A stretch of DNA of 64,000 nt, from the NCBI GenBank assembly GCA_031002005.1, contig JARYHS010013630.1, forward strand, positions 235,545,539-235,609,538. The letters are read 5' to 3'. The DNA comes from Vandiemenella viatica. Taxonomy: Eukaryota; Arthropoda; Insecta; Orthoptera; Morabidae. Position 1 is the stretch's first letter. Each line of letters begins with the position of its first letter. The translations under genes were made by a program, and so were the position numbers. Under the pieces are notes generated by a model. It made no database searches. It saw only the letters and a program-made list of their open reading frames with translations, and was not told the DNA's origin. This document shows, one piece after another, positions 32,826-44,938 of the stretch.

Positions 32826-33299
32826 CTCCTACTCCTACTTACTACATAGTGATAGTTATCAAACTTTATTTAATAACAGCTCTATCTAGTTAAGCATTCG
32901 GGAAGAAATGAATTTCCAGTATACTGAAAAAGTGTGTACTTCGTTTAAAACTACATATCATTAATTAGGTGCTTTTAATTTATTTATATTCGTTCGAGGT
33001 AGATGTTTCTGTTAAATGTTTTGTCCATTGTTACGTAAGATAAAAGGTTTAATTTTCGATCAGCAACGTTAGCGGAAATTTTGATTAACCTGGGTCAGAA
33101 TTACAACTGGAATTTAACGTTACAGGGCATTAGTAATTTACATTTAAAAATTAAAATAATTTAAATTGTTTTCATGAGGGCTCTATTACTGAAATAATTA
33201 CTTCGTTTGAATGGAAGTACGAATATTTGCACATTGATCGCAATTTATGTGGCGTAGACCAGAATTAAAACTGATACTACAGGGCTTAACGAAAGCAGA
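32826..33299. other. AT-rich stretch with no recognised feature
   Basis: No coding or repeat signature seen. Confidence 0.4.
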
Positions 33300-33590
33300 A
33301 TTGTGTATGTATGTATGTATGTTCGTTTGGGCCAACTAGGACCACGTTAAGCATTTGTTTAGCATCACTTTTGCTGTAGTTATTTACACATCGTATTAAA
33401 ACTAGGGCTGTTAGCCCTAGAGCTTAACGTGGAAGCCGGACCACGAACGTCCTGGTGTAGCTTATTTGATCAAACACAACTCTCAAAATTCTGGCGCCTA
33501 CCGCGATTCGAACACGTTACCGGATCAGCGACCCTTTTTTAAATCAAGTGCCTTAACAACCCAGCGACGAGACAGCATGAAAACTATAAT
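33300..33590 (-). mobile_element. tRNA-derived SINE (family D) with (ATAC)n tail
   Basis: On the minus strand a head with CGTCGCTGGGTTGTTAAGGC (A-box region) and GTGTTCGAATCGCGGTAGGC (B-box region) lies at about 33580-33500. A body follows and ends in a (CATA)n microsatellite at 33303-33322. A tRNA-like head, unrelated body and microsatellite tail together define a SINE. It shares no body with families A or C. Confidence 0.7.
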
Positions 33591-33876
33591 TTATTTTTAA
33601 TTTCCTTTGTTTTCACCGTGCCTTATTACTGAGGTTATTATTTCAGCTCCATGTCATTACTTCAATTTGAAGATTTTTAGTCAAGTTTGAATCGCGATGC
33701 ATTTTGCCACTAACACACTATACGTTTAATGTAATAGTTTGCGTGCGACTCAAGTTTTTATTTTCTGTAACAAATATTAGCGGAGTCTGTGGTTGGTTAA
33801 AATGCTAGCTGGACCAGGCAGACAACTGAAACTTTGCTACAGCGTAAGGCAGGAGGAACTGCATTGAGCTTCATTC
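33591..33876. other. AT-rich spacer
   Basis: No coding or repeat signature seen. Confidence 0.4.
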
Positions 33877-35088
33877 TACGTTGATCATCCAGAACATACA
33901 TGACCACCTACCTAATAGCCGGTATGTCCGCTTTTGACACGGATAACAGCGCCGACGCGTCTTGACGTGGAATCAATGAGGCCTTGGTCGGTCGCTGCAG
34001 GGAGTTGGAACCACATCTGCGCACACAAGTTACTTAATTCTCGTAAAATTCCGGGAAGAGGAGCGATGAGTTCTGACGCCACATTCAATCACATCCCAGA
34101 TGTGTTCGATCGGGTTCAGATCTGGTGAATTGAGGGGCCAGCACATCAATTGAAACTCGCAACTGCGTTCCTCGATCCACTCCCTCACACTCCTGGACTT
34201 GTGACATGGCGCGTTATCTCGTTTAAAAATGCCACTGCCATGGGAAAATTGAAGGGGTATACGTGGTCTGCAACCAGTGTACGATACTTATTTTCCATCA
34301 TGGTGCCTTGCACGAGCTTCACTTGACCCATGGATGACCACGTGTGTGTTCTCCAGAGCCCAATTAATCCGCCGCCACGTTGTCTCCGTCCCACAGTACA
34401 GGTGTCAAGAAGCTGTTCCCCTGGGATACGATGGATTCGCACCCTCCCAACGGCATGATGAAGAAGGTATCGGAATCATCAGACCATGTAACTCTCTGCC
34501 ACTGCGCCAACAGTCAGTGACGATTGCCACGTGAACATTTCAGTTGTAGTTGCCGATATCGTATGTCGTGGTGTTAACATAGGCACATCCATGTGTCGTC
34601 GGGTGCAGATGCCCATCGTTGGGAGTGTTCGGTGCACTGTGTGTTCAGAGACATTTGCACTCTGCCCAGCATTAAAGTCTGATGGTAGTTCCGTCACAAT
34701 TCGCCGCCTGTCCTGTTCTACCGGTCTCTCCAGCGTACGACGTTCGACATGTGTAACGGGGTGTGGCCGCCCAACTCTTCGACGTCTGGACTTGGTTCCA
34801 CCACTTGTTTAAGACACTCACCACAGCACTCCCCGAACACGCGACAAGTCATGCAGTTTCCGAAATTCTCGTGCCGTGCCTCCGGACCATCACAATCTGC
34901 CCTCGGTCAAACAAAGAAAGATCCCGAGTCTTCCCCATTCTAAACACGGATAGCACGCTCACTGATATTACATACACCGTGCGTGTGTCTGACTAGCAAT
35001 CATTCCTCTTCAGGTGACGCTGCTATCGCCTGGACGGGTTTATATCGATAGGTTGAAGGTGGTCGTAATGTTCTTTCAGATGAGTGTA
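33877..35088 (-). mobile_element. Tc1-family DNA transposon, about 1.2 kb, full length but inactive
   Basis: The ends form an imperfect inverted repeat of about 35 bp: TTGATCATCCAGAACATACA and TGACCACCTACCT on the left, and the complement of AGGTGGTCGTAATGTTCTTT on the right. TA dinucleotides lie at 33877-33878 and 35087-35088, as expected for Tc1/mariner target sites. The transposase (minus strand) starts at about 34940 with MGKTRDLSLFDRGQIVMVRR. The length is that of a complete element. I associate this sequence with a very abundant Tc1 family of orthopteroid insects. Confidence 0.9.
34185..34940 (-). pseudogene. Tc1 transposase, multiple frameshifts
   Basis: From the start at about 34940 the paired-type helix-turn-helix region is broken by a TGA after RISETA. 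The middle (34479-34697) reads NVSEHTVHRTLPTMGICTRR and MLTPRH, the second DNA-binding helix region. 34185-34442 reads HRIPGEQLLDTCTVGRRQRG, GLIGLWRTHTWSSMG, LVQGTMMENKYRTLVADHVY, the DDE-domain core, but the following QDNAP-like segment has become NEITRHV. The C-terminal SPDLNPIE-like part is still readable near 34100-34150 in another frame. It cannot make an active enzyme. Confidence 0.85.
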
Positions 35089-35090
35089 TA

Positions 35091-35394
35091 ACAGTTCTAT
35101 TTAATTAAGAAACTGGGAAGGAACGATTTGCCAGGTTACTCCGTTTGACCTGTTATTTTTGACGGAGTTTGAGGCTAGTTACATTAATAAAAGGGAAGTG
35201 ATGAAAGCCAGGCAAACCACAGAAGTATAAAAACTATGAACCTTGGTCACTGATGTTATATTAATAAAACCTTTTTAATTTCTGTAATAATGTTTCTAAT
35301 TACAAACGATTTATTTTTGTGTTGTACAACTTAAAAGTTGTAAGCTTACGGTGACATATGAAATAAATATCTGCATTTTTCTGCATCATCAATA
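35091..35394. other. AT-rich spacer
   Basis: No coding or repeat signature seen. Confidence 0.4.
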
Positions 35395-35805
35395 TTCTGC
35401 CATAAGGGAGGTTTTCACATGGCTGCTCTCCATGCTCTTCTTTTTCCTGTCCTCCTCATCATGTCCATGTAGTTTCTATCGATGTTATCTATTATCTTCT
35501 ATCTTTTTTCTCAATCTACTCCCACAAACTACTTCTTCCAAAGGGTCTGTTAACAAGCAACCCCCTTTCAAAATGTGTCTCAAGCAGTTCTTTCTCTTAT
35601 GACATGTAGTAATTTCCTCCTGTCATCAACCATTTCAAGCATTTCAACAATCCACTTTTCCGTCCAGCTTATCCTCTCCATTCTCCTCCACATCCATATC
35701 TCAAACGCTTCTATCTGTTCTTCATCCTCTCGTCTCAGTGTCCACGTCTCTGTTCCATAAAGTGCCACACTCCACACGAAACATTTGTCCAGTATTTCCT
35801 CAGTG
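35395..35805 (-). pseudogene. Non-LTR retrotransposon ORF, C-terminal fragment
   Basis: The frame 35580-35777 reads WSVALYGTETWTLRREDEEQ, IEAFEIWMWRRMERISWTEK and LEMVDDRRKLLHVIRERTA. This is the well known post-RT segment of RTE/L2-like LINE proteins (VWSVALYGSETWTL, LEAFEMWCWRRMEKISWTD). Sequence down to 35395 has the character of the remaining C terminus but is frameshifted. No RT core is present, so it is a short 5'-truncated insertion. It differs from the RTE copy at 16.6 kb. Confidence 0.8.
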
Positions 35806-37687
35806 CTTTATCTGCACAACGAAATCGGAAACAATATATCTGACCGCATTCATTAATACATCCTTAGATCCTTATCTTTAAATTTCGACAATGCTGTAGA
35901 AATTTAAATTCAGTAAATTCTGTATTCAACAGGCAGAAAAAAGATTTTACGGTATTCAAATAACGATAACTGAAACTAACTTCACATAGTTCTCAGTTAT
36001 TGAAAATACGAACTATGTCGTTTGCATTCACACCACGACTTCAGTTGTTGATTTGCTGCATAAAATGTTCGTTATTTTGTCATTTTTAATTTTATTTGGT
36101 AGTAAAGTAGTACAGAAAGTAATTCCGAGTACAGAAATAAATAATTAAAATGATTTTTAGGCTGCCTACAAGAACTCTACTCGTAGTAATATTCAGTTAG
36201 AAACGAATTATATCAAACTTTTGAATGTATGAATAAATGTATCTAACACCGAATTCTACAATACTTGAAACAAATTATAAAATACTGCAAATTATCGAAA
36301 CACAAAATTAACATTGACACGCTGATAAATGGAAGAATGTTGGAGAATAAATACAACAACGTAGTAGTGACTCTGTTTAATCGAGGTTTACGGACAATTA
36401 TTCGGATAAAATTTTTCATTTTGACAGTGAATCAAAACAATATCGTTGGCATATTAATGACTGTAATAATTGTTAATAGCTTTAAGTATCTTCATACAAT
36501 GGTATTCAAGTGCAGAAGAAATGACTTCCCAATTTTCACATACTCCACACGCTAAAAACTGTTTATTATGGTGAAAGTAGTATTCAGAACCTTTAAGTTA
36601 TTTATATTTAACTTTAAAAACATTGCCGTACTGTTAAATACAATTATAGCTGTACAAAGTAGTTAGGTTCTATAAATTAATTCTGAGAAATTGTTTTGTT
36701 TGAATTACAGCATTTTTTATTTTTTTTCTGTAGAACTGTTATTAACGGCCACTTTTTGGTTAATTCCAGAACGTCCGTTGTAAGAAAACTATAGAACACA
36801 CTGCGAACGCAGCAGTTTAACAAACCGTTTATGTCAATCGATGCCTTGTAACACAACGATTGAATGCTTTCTATGGCCATCTATGAATAAATTTAAATCA
36901 GAATTAGTCTTTGAGTTCATTATTTGTGTGGAGAATAGTGTACCATCTATAACTTTTTAGTCAAAAATTATTTACCTTTTATAGAATTTTGAGCCACGTA
37001 GTGAACATAAACTGAAACTGTTGAGAGTTTGTAATGACGAAACTCCTGTACCCATCCGCTATTTGCATCAAAATAAATTCAATAACGTTACATAAGACAT
37101 TAAATATACAATACGACGTTTGTTAACATCCAATACATAATTAGAAGGTATTATTAAACAATACCTTTTCATTAACAAAATAACTTATTAAATTGTAATG
37201 ACTGACAATCAGAGTGATTATAGAACAAAATGTAGTAACCCCAATAAATTTTTTCTTCAAACACATTCAGTGAAATTAAGTTTTTGACTTCTTTTCACTG
37301 TCGATATCGTTTTCTTATGAACATAAAGCGTTTCTAGAATGATCACTAGAAGTTCTGGTTATTTTTATACAACGTAGCCACTACGAGAAGTCTGTGAAAT
37401 GAGGAAATGGATAACACAAAGTTCTAAGTAACCGCTCCAGGATCGATGTGAGATGATTTAATGCGAAAACTGAATGTTCATATATCAGTATATCGCTAAC
37501 GTAGTTGCATTTTAATTTAAATTTTTAATTTTGATATGTTATTTAAAAAGATTGGTATTCGGCTTGATAACAATTGAGCCCTTAAAAAGCTCTGTAATAT
37601 TTTGATTCTTCCGAAGTTTACATTTTGATTTTCTATGGTATATACATATTTGTTCAATTAGGTACATAAGATGGACGCAACACTTGA
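35806..37687. other. AT-rich stretch with no recognised feature
   Basis: The open frame 36265-36555 (96 codons) is rich in Asn, Ile and Lys as expected from AT-rich DNA and shows no motif. Confidence 0.45.
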
Positions 37688-37772
37688 TTAAAACCACACT
37701 TGCCAGAGGTCAGACACGAACCGGCAGCCCCTGCAACGCGAATGAAGCACACTACCCCGCGGATGCCGATGT
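37688..37772 (-). mobile_element. Possible tRNA-derived SINE remnant
   Basis: On the minus strand GCATCCGCGGGGTAGTGTGC (A-box-like) and GGCTGCCGGTTCGTGTCTGA (B-box-like) occur at tRNA spacing. No body or tail is recognised, so the call is weak. Confidence 0.35.
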
Positions 37773-38630
37773 CGGCAATATTTATAGTTTTAATTAGTTT
37801 CCCTAAACAGAAGTTCTAGAAATTATAATGTTCTGTTTGTAATTCTGCCAATGCTGCAGTGGAATTTATTGGTCCATCAGATGAAGAAAATCATATTTTG
37901 TTGTTTCTGGTATGTCACCGATTTCACGATTTTAATTTTTATTACTGAAAATGAAATGTGATAGAACACTGCAAGAATTTTTTTACTGTTGGTGATTATC
38001 AGTAGTTTTTCTCTATAGTTAACATATCCTTTCGTTTGGAATTGTAAAACTTGCAGTGTAACAGACTATGTAATGCCTTCCATTATGCATTATGAACTCG
38101 CTGTTATACATTTATTTCAATGTATTAACTCGGACCATAAAATTTGTCAATGGCAATTTTGTGCAGATGAGGCGAATATTTTGAGGCATTCCAAGCGGCA
38201 CATTCACAGTTCAACTTGAAGGGCCTACGTTAATTCGATTTTCCTATAAAGTACTCTTGCCGGACCATGATGGGGTTGCAGGAACTCATGTAGGATGTGC
38301 TGGATGTTGTTGCTCTCGCAGACCAACATCTTACCGTGTTTCTTCATGAATGGGGGATTCACTCTGAAGCATCCAACAAGTGTTTGATGAGAACATTGGT
38401 GTGCGACGCACATATTGTCGGAACCTTTGCAGGAGCATGAAATGGGTGATCGCATTCAACGGTAGGCCTATCTCGAGGTGCTACAAGTTGTACTGTGAAT
38501 GCGATTCGCTTTACAAAGTCATGTAACACCTCCGTGATAACAAATAGGACACTAAGAAGCTGAATTCAGTCGTAGTACTATCAATTAAAGACCAGTATTC
38601 ATGACTTTGAGATTGCAGAAACTAAGCTTA
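37773..38630. other. Unclassified stretch with a minus-strand frame at 38225-38455
   Basis: The 76-codon minus frame has several Cys and His residues (SCSCKGSDNMCVAHQCSHQ) and may be a decayed element protein. I do not recognise it. The rest is AT-rich. Confidence 0.3.
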
Positions 38631-38795
38631 ATGGGTGAGAGGTAAAGCTCTAGCTTCGCATTCGGAAGGATGCAGGTTCTGCCATCCAGATTTCGGTTTT
38701 CCATAATTTTCAGAAATCACGTAAGCCCAATGCCGCGATGATTCCTTCAAAATTCAATGGCCGAATTCCTGCCTGTTATTTGGTCCCTATGATTT
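38631..38795 (+). mobile_element. tRNA-derived SINE (family A), decayed copy
   Basis: It has GGTAAAGCTCTAGCTTCGCA, GCAGGTTCTGCCATCCAGAT, CGGTTTTCCATAATTTTCAG and AATGGCCGAATTCCTGCC in the same order as other family A copies. The 3' tail is lost. Confidence 0.75.
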
Positions 38796-39582
38796 TCTTC
38801 CAAACAATTTACGTATACGTTTAATTTAAATAAAAACTGGCATCAAAGAGCTAAAATCCCGATTCGATAAATTAGTTCTGCATGTGAGAGAATGAGAACA
38901 GATCTCCCAACTGCACCAGAAGATTGAGAAACGCATTGGTGAACTGACAGCTCAAGTAAATTTTGCAACATTAATTCCCACTGTCTCAGATAAAGTAACA
39001 ACTTAAACGAAGATGGAGAACCCTTGCACAAATAATAAAATGATTTTTGGATATAAATTTCAGCGAGATTTTAATAATTCGTTTTTCTTGAATAAAGAAC
39101 TTTTGCTAAAAAGACATGGTATAAACCAGTTTACTAGCTGTTGTATACAGCACTGTCGAAAGTCAGTTACTATTAATAAAATCTGGTATCAGAAGGATTT
39201 CAATTACTTCAATATTACAGATGAGCCATACATTGCTTATTGAGAGGATTTTGGAATCAGACTGGGAAACTTTGTATGGTGGCTCTGAAAACATTTATGT
39301 GTCAATCGGTTCAAGAGGAGAGCGGACGATGAGTGTATCATGGTCTTTACAATACTGGTTACAACGCCACATTTTTCGCATTTTCGTCTGATAGTGGTCT
39401 TGTCCCCGTACTTACATTAGAAAAATATGTAATGAAAATATCACAACATTTAGTGGACGATTTCATCCATTAGGAAGTGTAAACACGTCAATACTAACAG
39501 GAAAGCTTAGAAATGTAGACAACATTGAAGTATCAGATAAGAAAAATGAAGTAAGAACGGAGACTTTCCTGGCGTATAACTG
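38796..39582. other. AT-rich stretch with no recognised feature
   Basis: No motif recognised in the short frames (for example 39013-39243). Confidence 0.4.
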
Positions 39583-39727
39583 CAACGAAGTCTTCACTGG
39601 TATCTGTATCTCTCAGTCAGCTGATCAGTACAGATGTTTTCGCACCTGAGGAAGACGACGGAGCTAGTTGTCGAAATATCGCGTTTTCACAACACACTCC
39701 GGCGGTACACCTGTGAAGACTTCATTG
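39583..39727 (+). ncRNA. Penelope-type terminal remnant with hammerhead-like core between inverted arms
   Basis: The segment CACCTGAGGAAGACGACGGA...GTTGTCGAAATAT (39643-39679) mirrors the Penelope end at 29385-29424. CTGAGGA is followed by stem GACGAC/GTTGTC and GAAA. Around it lie inverted arms CAACGAAGTCTTCACTGG (39583-39600) and CCTGTGAAGACTTCATTG (39710-39727), complementary at 16 of 18 positions. No coding remnant is attached. It is probably the terminal part of a second Penelope family. Cleavage activity is not shown. Confidence 0.5.
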
Positions 39728-39739
39728 AATGAAAACTGA

Positions 39740-40469
39740 AAACGCTACAAAGTGATTATTATGACAAGTAGGAGAAAGGAATTAGTAGATAAAGAAATGC
39801 AATAAAACAGAAATCTGACAATTTCAAACTCCAAATGTAAACGAGGATATTTTTCTGTTTTATATTAATTTGTAACCAATTATAGAGATACCTTTTTGTA
39901 GTAATCGGTACGCTCTATCTCCAGATTTGTAGTTGAAAGTGTTATCATATTAATATAATATGACTTTCCTTTCCCATGAAAAAGATCATGTCTGAAGTAG
40001 TAAGGTAGAAAACAAATAGGAACAAACATAAAATGTACACTTCGCGATAGCTGGAGCATTTAGCATATATAAAATAAACGTCCTCATAAGATAAATATCG
40101 ATTTCTAATGAATTCTCCGCTGTAAGGGAATAATTTAAACATCACTAAAAAGTTAAAGAAGTTATTTAATCCATCTAAAACAGCTCAAACAGCAAGACAT
40201 CCATAACACATCTGAAGCTTAAATTTTCGATAAACATAATGTACAACGTGACAACTATTCTATAAGAACCCGTATAGAGTTTAAACACTATATAATTTAT
40301 TATCTTTTCTCTTGCCAATAACTATGACTTACGAAGGACTTTGTTAAAAAATTCTTTACCAGATAACACCGCCAAAAAATACGCTAACTATTGACAAGAA
40401 AAATTTACGGAAGAATGTCCAGTTTTACCTCTTTCACCAGGTCAAAGTGAATGATATGCTTTATGTACT
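39740..40469. other. AT-rich stretch with no recognised feature
   Basis: No coding or repeat signature seen. Confidence 0.45.
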
Positions 40470-41934
40470 ACTAGCCCGTACCCGCGACTTCGTACGCATG
40501 GATTAATAATGTTTTTGCCAAAATTAAATATAGAAAGTTGTTGGTAACGAAGGATTGGTCCCAAACAATATCGAGTCGGAATAATATGACAGGAAAGCTA
40601 TCACTATGTCATTCTACCATCGAACCTGTCTCTTGAAGAGTATCATTTTCCAGCATATTTCTGTCACCATTCGATAAGGTCTCAAATTTCGTGACTACAA
40701 CTGTTAATCATACTGGAAAAAATATCCTGTGCCCTTCATATAGATTTCCTTATAAAATTCCATCACAACGATATAGCCATTTAGTCATCAAAACGTAACA
40801 AAAAGACAGTGACTTACTTCCGTATTTATAATAATATTACTGTGGTTCACACTCACACACTGACTGCGAACAACACCTAAGGGGATCATTATAACTTAAA
40901 AAAGTGTACACCTACAACATTGCAGGACTACCTACGATTTGCCTCGTATTGCACCCCTAACTTTCTAATATCTACATTTGAACATTCAATCCGAATAACT
41001 TACGGCCAAGGCCTGACTCTTACGATGGAAAACAATTTTTTTAAATCTTAGCCTCCACGGACATTTGAACCGGAGACCACGACGTTTGTAAGCAAGCGCT
41101 ATAACCACTCAGCCGGCAGTCCACTACAGGGAAAAAACGGTACGTTGACGTCCACATCCAACGTGTCTGTCTATCGCCGTATTTCGAAGTTATGGGAATC
41201 AATTTCAAACATATTTCTGTCACCATTCGATAAGGTCTCAAAATTTCGTGTCTACAACTGTTAATCATACTGGAAAAAATATCCTGTGCCCTTCATACAG
41301 ATTTCCTTATAGTATTCCATCACAATGATATAGACATTTAGTCATAAAAACGTAACAAAAAGACAGAGACTTACTTCCGTATTTATAATAATATTACTGT
41401 GGTTCACACTCACACACTGACTGCGAACAACACCTGAGGGATCATTATAACGTAAAAAAGTGTACACCTACAACATTGCAAGACTACCTACGATTTGACT
41501 CGTATTTCACCCCTAACTTTCTAATATCTATATTTTAACATTCAATCCGAATAACCTACGGCCAAGGCCTGACTCTTACGATGAAAAACCATTTTTAAAA
41601 ATCTTAGCCTCCACGGAGATTTGAACCGGAGACCACGATGTTCGCAAGCAAGCGCTTTAACCACTCAGCTGGCAGTCCACTACGCGGAAACATGGTACGT
41701 TAATGTCCACATCCAACGTGTCTGTCTATCTCCGTATTTCGAAGTTATGAGGCAAAATGTGTTATTTATACAGATAATTTTTCAACCAAATGTAGACAGT
41801 ATTTTTCTCCTTGTTTCAAAGGATAAGTGTGCAAAGTTTCATCGACATCGGATGAAAACTGTGGATTTCTATGAAGAACAAACAAACAAACAAACAAACA
41901 TACATTCACCTTTATATATAAAGATAAAGATGAA
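40470..41934 (+). mobile_element. Composite repeat B, copy with two tandem units
   Basis: It starts TAGCCCGTACCCGCGACTTC and ends with a segment GTTTCATCGACATCGGATGA, an (AAAC)n run and TATATATAAAGAT. That 3' end resembles the tails of some insect LINE families and their dependent SINEs. Internally a unit of about 556 bp is repeated: ATATTTCTGTCACCATTCGA begins at 40655 and again at 41211. Each unit contains a stretch that in antisense looks like a tRNA (41049-41137 and 41605-41692). The class is not certain; there is no coding capacity. Confidence 0.8.
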
Positions 41935-42932
41935 GCAAAGCACCTGAGCTTGACAACATACGTACCTTATCGAAGGTGATGTTATCTGTTAAGTAAATGG
42001 AAAATTCTAAAATGGAACGAAGCATTTGATACAATTTTTGTGAAAAGTTATATTTTTTTATTACTGATTCAAAATCATTATGGAGGGCTTATAAATACTT
42101 CTTTCTTGATGTTCGCCTTTGTATACCATCGGTTCCATTAATATTGTGAGGTGAATTATTCCTACATTGAATTTCACTAAAGTAAAGGGATAGAAGAATA
42201 ATTTTGACATAAAATTTCATTTGCAGAGGTGGCGCAAGAAAATGGGGTCTAATGACACCGTCAATCTTTTGTTAGAAAGAGTTCGGTAGGAAACTTTCCA
42301 TCACGATCGTAATTAAGTTCGAGTGATCTAATCTGACGAGTATGAATCCTCATCAGCTGTAACTGTGTGGCGGAGGTTTCACCAAGTTGGTGGCTCTGAG
42401 GGAGGTGATGGTACCGAGGATACCGAACTCTGCCTCAAACTTCGCGCAGACGCTGTTCCGCAATCTCTGGGCTTTACCTCCTCGCCGACATTTGCATGAC
42501 AGGAGATGATGAAACAATTAGAATGTTTCTCGCTTAATTTGAATCCCCTTGCGATACAATACATCAGCATAACTATTTGAGACCCACATCAGAGTCTCAT
42601 AGCATAAACACTGCTTTCAAAGAATAACCTGAAAAGTGTTATGAATGAGACAAAAAAAAAAAAAATCGAAACAGGGCCCAAAATTAGACTGATTTGTTTC
42701 GAGACAGGGTTAAATTAATATCCCAATATCGTTTTAAGAATACAGTTTATAACTTGTTACATTTACTCCATAATATTTGACTCACAGTTATTATCAAGTT
42801 CACTACACTTGAAATAAATGAATTTATATTATCATTAACTACTGGTGCCACTTCCTTCGTTATCGCATCTTTCGCTGTTCTAACCTTTTTCAGTAATAAT
42901 ACTCAGGAACTGTTTACAGAAGTGTATAAATC
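41935..42932. other. Mostly AT-rich stretch with no recognised feature
   Basis: A slightly GC-richer part lies at 42360-42500, with no repeat or coding match that I can see. AAGTGTATAAATC at 42920-42932 is the left target duplication of the next SINE. Confidence 0.4.
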
Positions 42933-43173
42933 ACCGAATGTTGGGTGAAAGTTAACGTTCTGACCTCGTATTTGGGAGGACGCGGGTTCGAATCCCCGTC
43001 CGGGCATCCAGATTTGGGTTTTCCATGGTTTACCCAAATCACTCCAGGCGAATTCCGGGAATATTCCTTCAAAAAGGCCATGGCCAAATTCCTTCCCGTT
43101 CCTTTCACCGCTCCTATCCCACCTCTAATGGCCTTAGCCATCGACGAGGCTTAAGCAATTAGTAAATAAAAAA
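42933..43173 (+). mobile_element. tRNA-derived SINE (family A), complete, with target duplication
   Basis: It shows the head GGGTGAAAGTTAACGTTCTG and GCGGGTTCGAATCCCCGTCC, the full body with GGGTTTTCCATGGTTTACCC, the CCTTAGCCATCGACGAGGC block and an A-rich tail. AAGTGTATAAATC (42920-42932) and AAGTGTAATAAATC (43174-43187) are a near-perfect target-site duplication. Confidence 0.9.
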
Positions 43174-43187
43174 AAGTGTAATAAATC

Positions 43188-44631
43188 GATGCCGTTGATG
43201 CTTTCAAAGCGAAAAATTGTTCCTGAAATGTCACTGAACGATCTATCATGTCGATGAATATTTTGTATCCATTTTCACTAACATGAATTCTTGGTGCTGC
43301 TTGTTTCTTAGGAGAGACGGCTTTTAGAATGGGAATAATTACCACTCATACTCTCTCGGGCTACGCACATCAGATTTTTAAGAATTAAAGAATATTAGGT
43401 TTTTAAAAACCTGAGAAATCCTAAGAGTAGGATAAGTTGTTTTAATGTCATTAAACTTTGTTACAACATTGTTCTAACAGAAAGAATCTAGTATATATAT
43501 AGCGAGCGTTTTGATGCAGTTAAAGGGACTTATTAGTGTACTAAAATAAGTTGCAAATGTTTTACGGCTTGTTACGGCTCTATTCACTTACACGTTTGCA
43601 GAGGAGGCTGTGTATGTAAATGAATTTGGCTTTTACCTAAATAAACTGCAAGTTTCATTGAAAAGAAATAGAGAAGTTTATTTAACTTATCAACGATGGT
43701 GCAAATCATCTTAAACATGATTTACATTTTTCAGAAATCCAGACCCAAATACCTGTTATAAAATTTACCTTTCGAAGGATCATACTGACTAGGTTACAAA
43801 CTCATTCAAGATATTTAACGCATCTTAAAATTCTTGCTCTGTCAAATTTTTTTTACCAAATTCATTTTGAAATCTCTGTTACGAATGAAAGAAGAAGTGG
43901 TCATTATTTCGTTTGTAGCGAAACGGTATTCGGGTACAGCTCAGCAAGAAAATTTAAATGTTAACAACGTAGAGTAGCTTCGAATGCCATCAGTGGATAC
44001 ACAGCGAATTAATACCACATCAAGCCATTTTGTAATTTTGGAGTGATCATGTGTGGCTGAATAAAACATCGCCGTGATGAAATTAGCATTAACAGCGCAA
44101 ACTTTACGGGTGAAGTGTGCTATTTACTAGTAGCCAACAATGTTCATTGACAAAAACATAGTGAATAATTTGGAATGTTTATTTAATGCGTATACAAATT
44201 GTATTGGACAGCATGTAATTCAGTAACTCGCGACGTAAAGTGGGTGCTAAATGTTCATTATTACAGTTGTTAAAACGTTTTATTCCAGACATTTTTTTAA
44301 TACCTTTTCATTGACGTATCGGTCTAATGAAATGCCTAACGCATCATGCCTCTTCACACCAATCAGCATTATAGTTTTTCGTCTGTAAACGCAAAACGCA
44401 TTTTTTCCCCTTCAGTTTTCGGCTAGTGCATGGATACATAAGGATTATCAGTGCTAGTTAGTTTATATATAATTACTGAAATTAAAGGAAAAATCAACGA
44501 TGTTTATGTATAATTAATACAATTCACGTTAACTATAAAGACATTTAATAATGAGTACAGAGAGAGTGACAGCAGTATTTTTCTTTATATTTCCGTCTCG
44601 GTAGTGGCATTACATTTAACCGTTTATATTA
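43188..44631. other. AT-rich stretch with no recognised feature
   Basis: No coding or repeat signature seen. Confidence 0.45.
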
Positions 44632-44938
44632 AACTAGCCCGTACCCGCGACTTCGTACGCGTGGAATAAGAAATTTTTTTTGCCAGAATTAAATATAGAA
44701 AGTTGCTAACGAAGGATTGGTCCCAAACAATATCGAGTAGCAATAATATGACAGGAAAGCTATCACTGTACGGTCGAACCTGTCTCTTGAAGAGATTCAA
44801 TTTCCAACATATTTCTGTCTCCATTCGATAAGGTCTCAAAATTTTGTGACTACAACTGTTAATCATACTGGAAAAATATCCTGTGCCCTTCATACAGATT
44901 TCCTTATAAAATTGCATCACAACGATATTGCCATTTAG

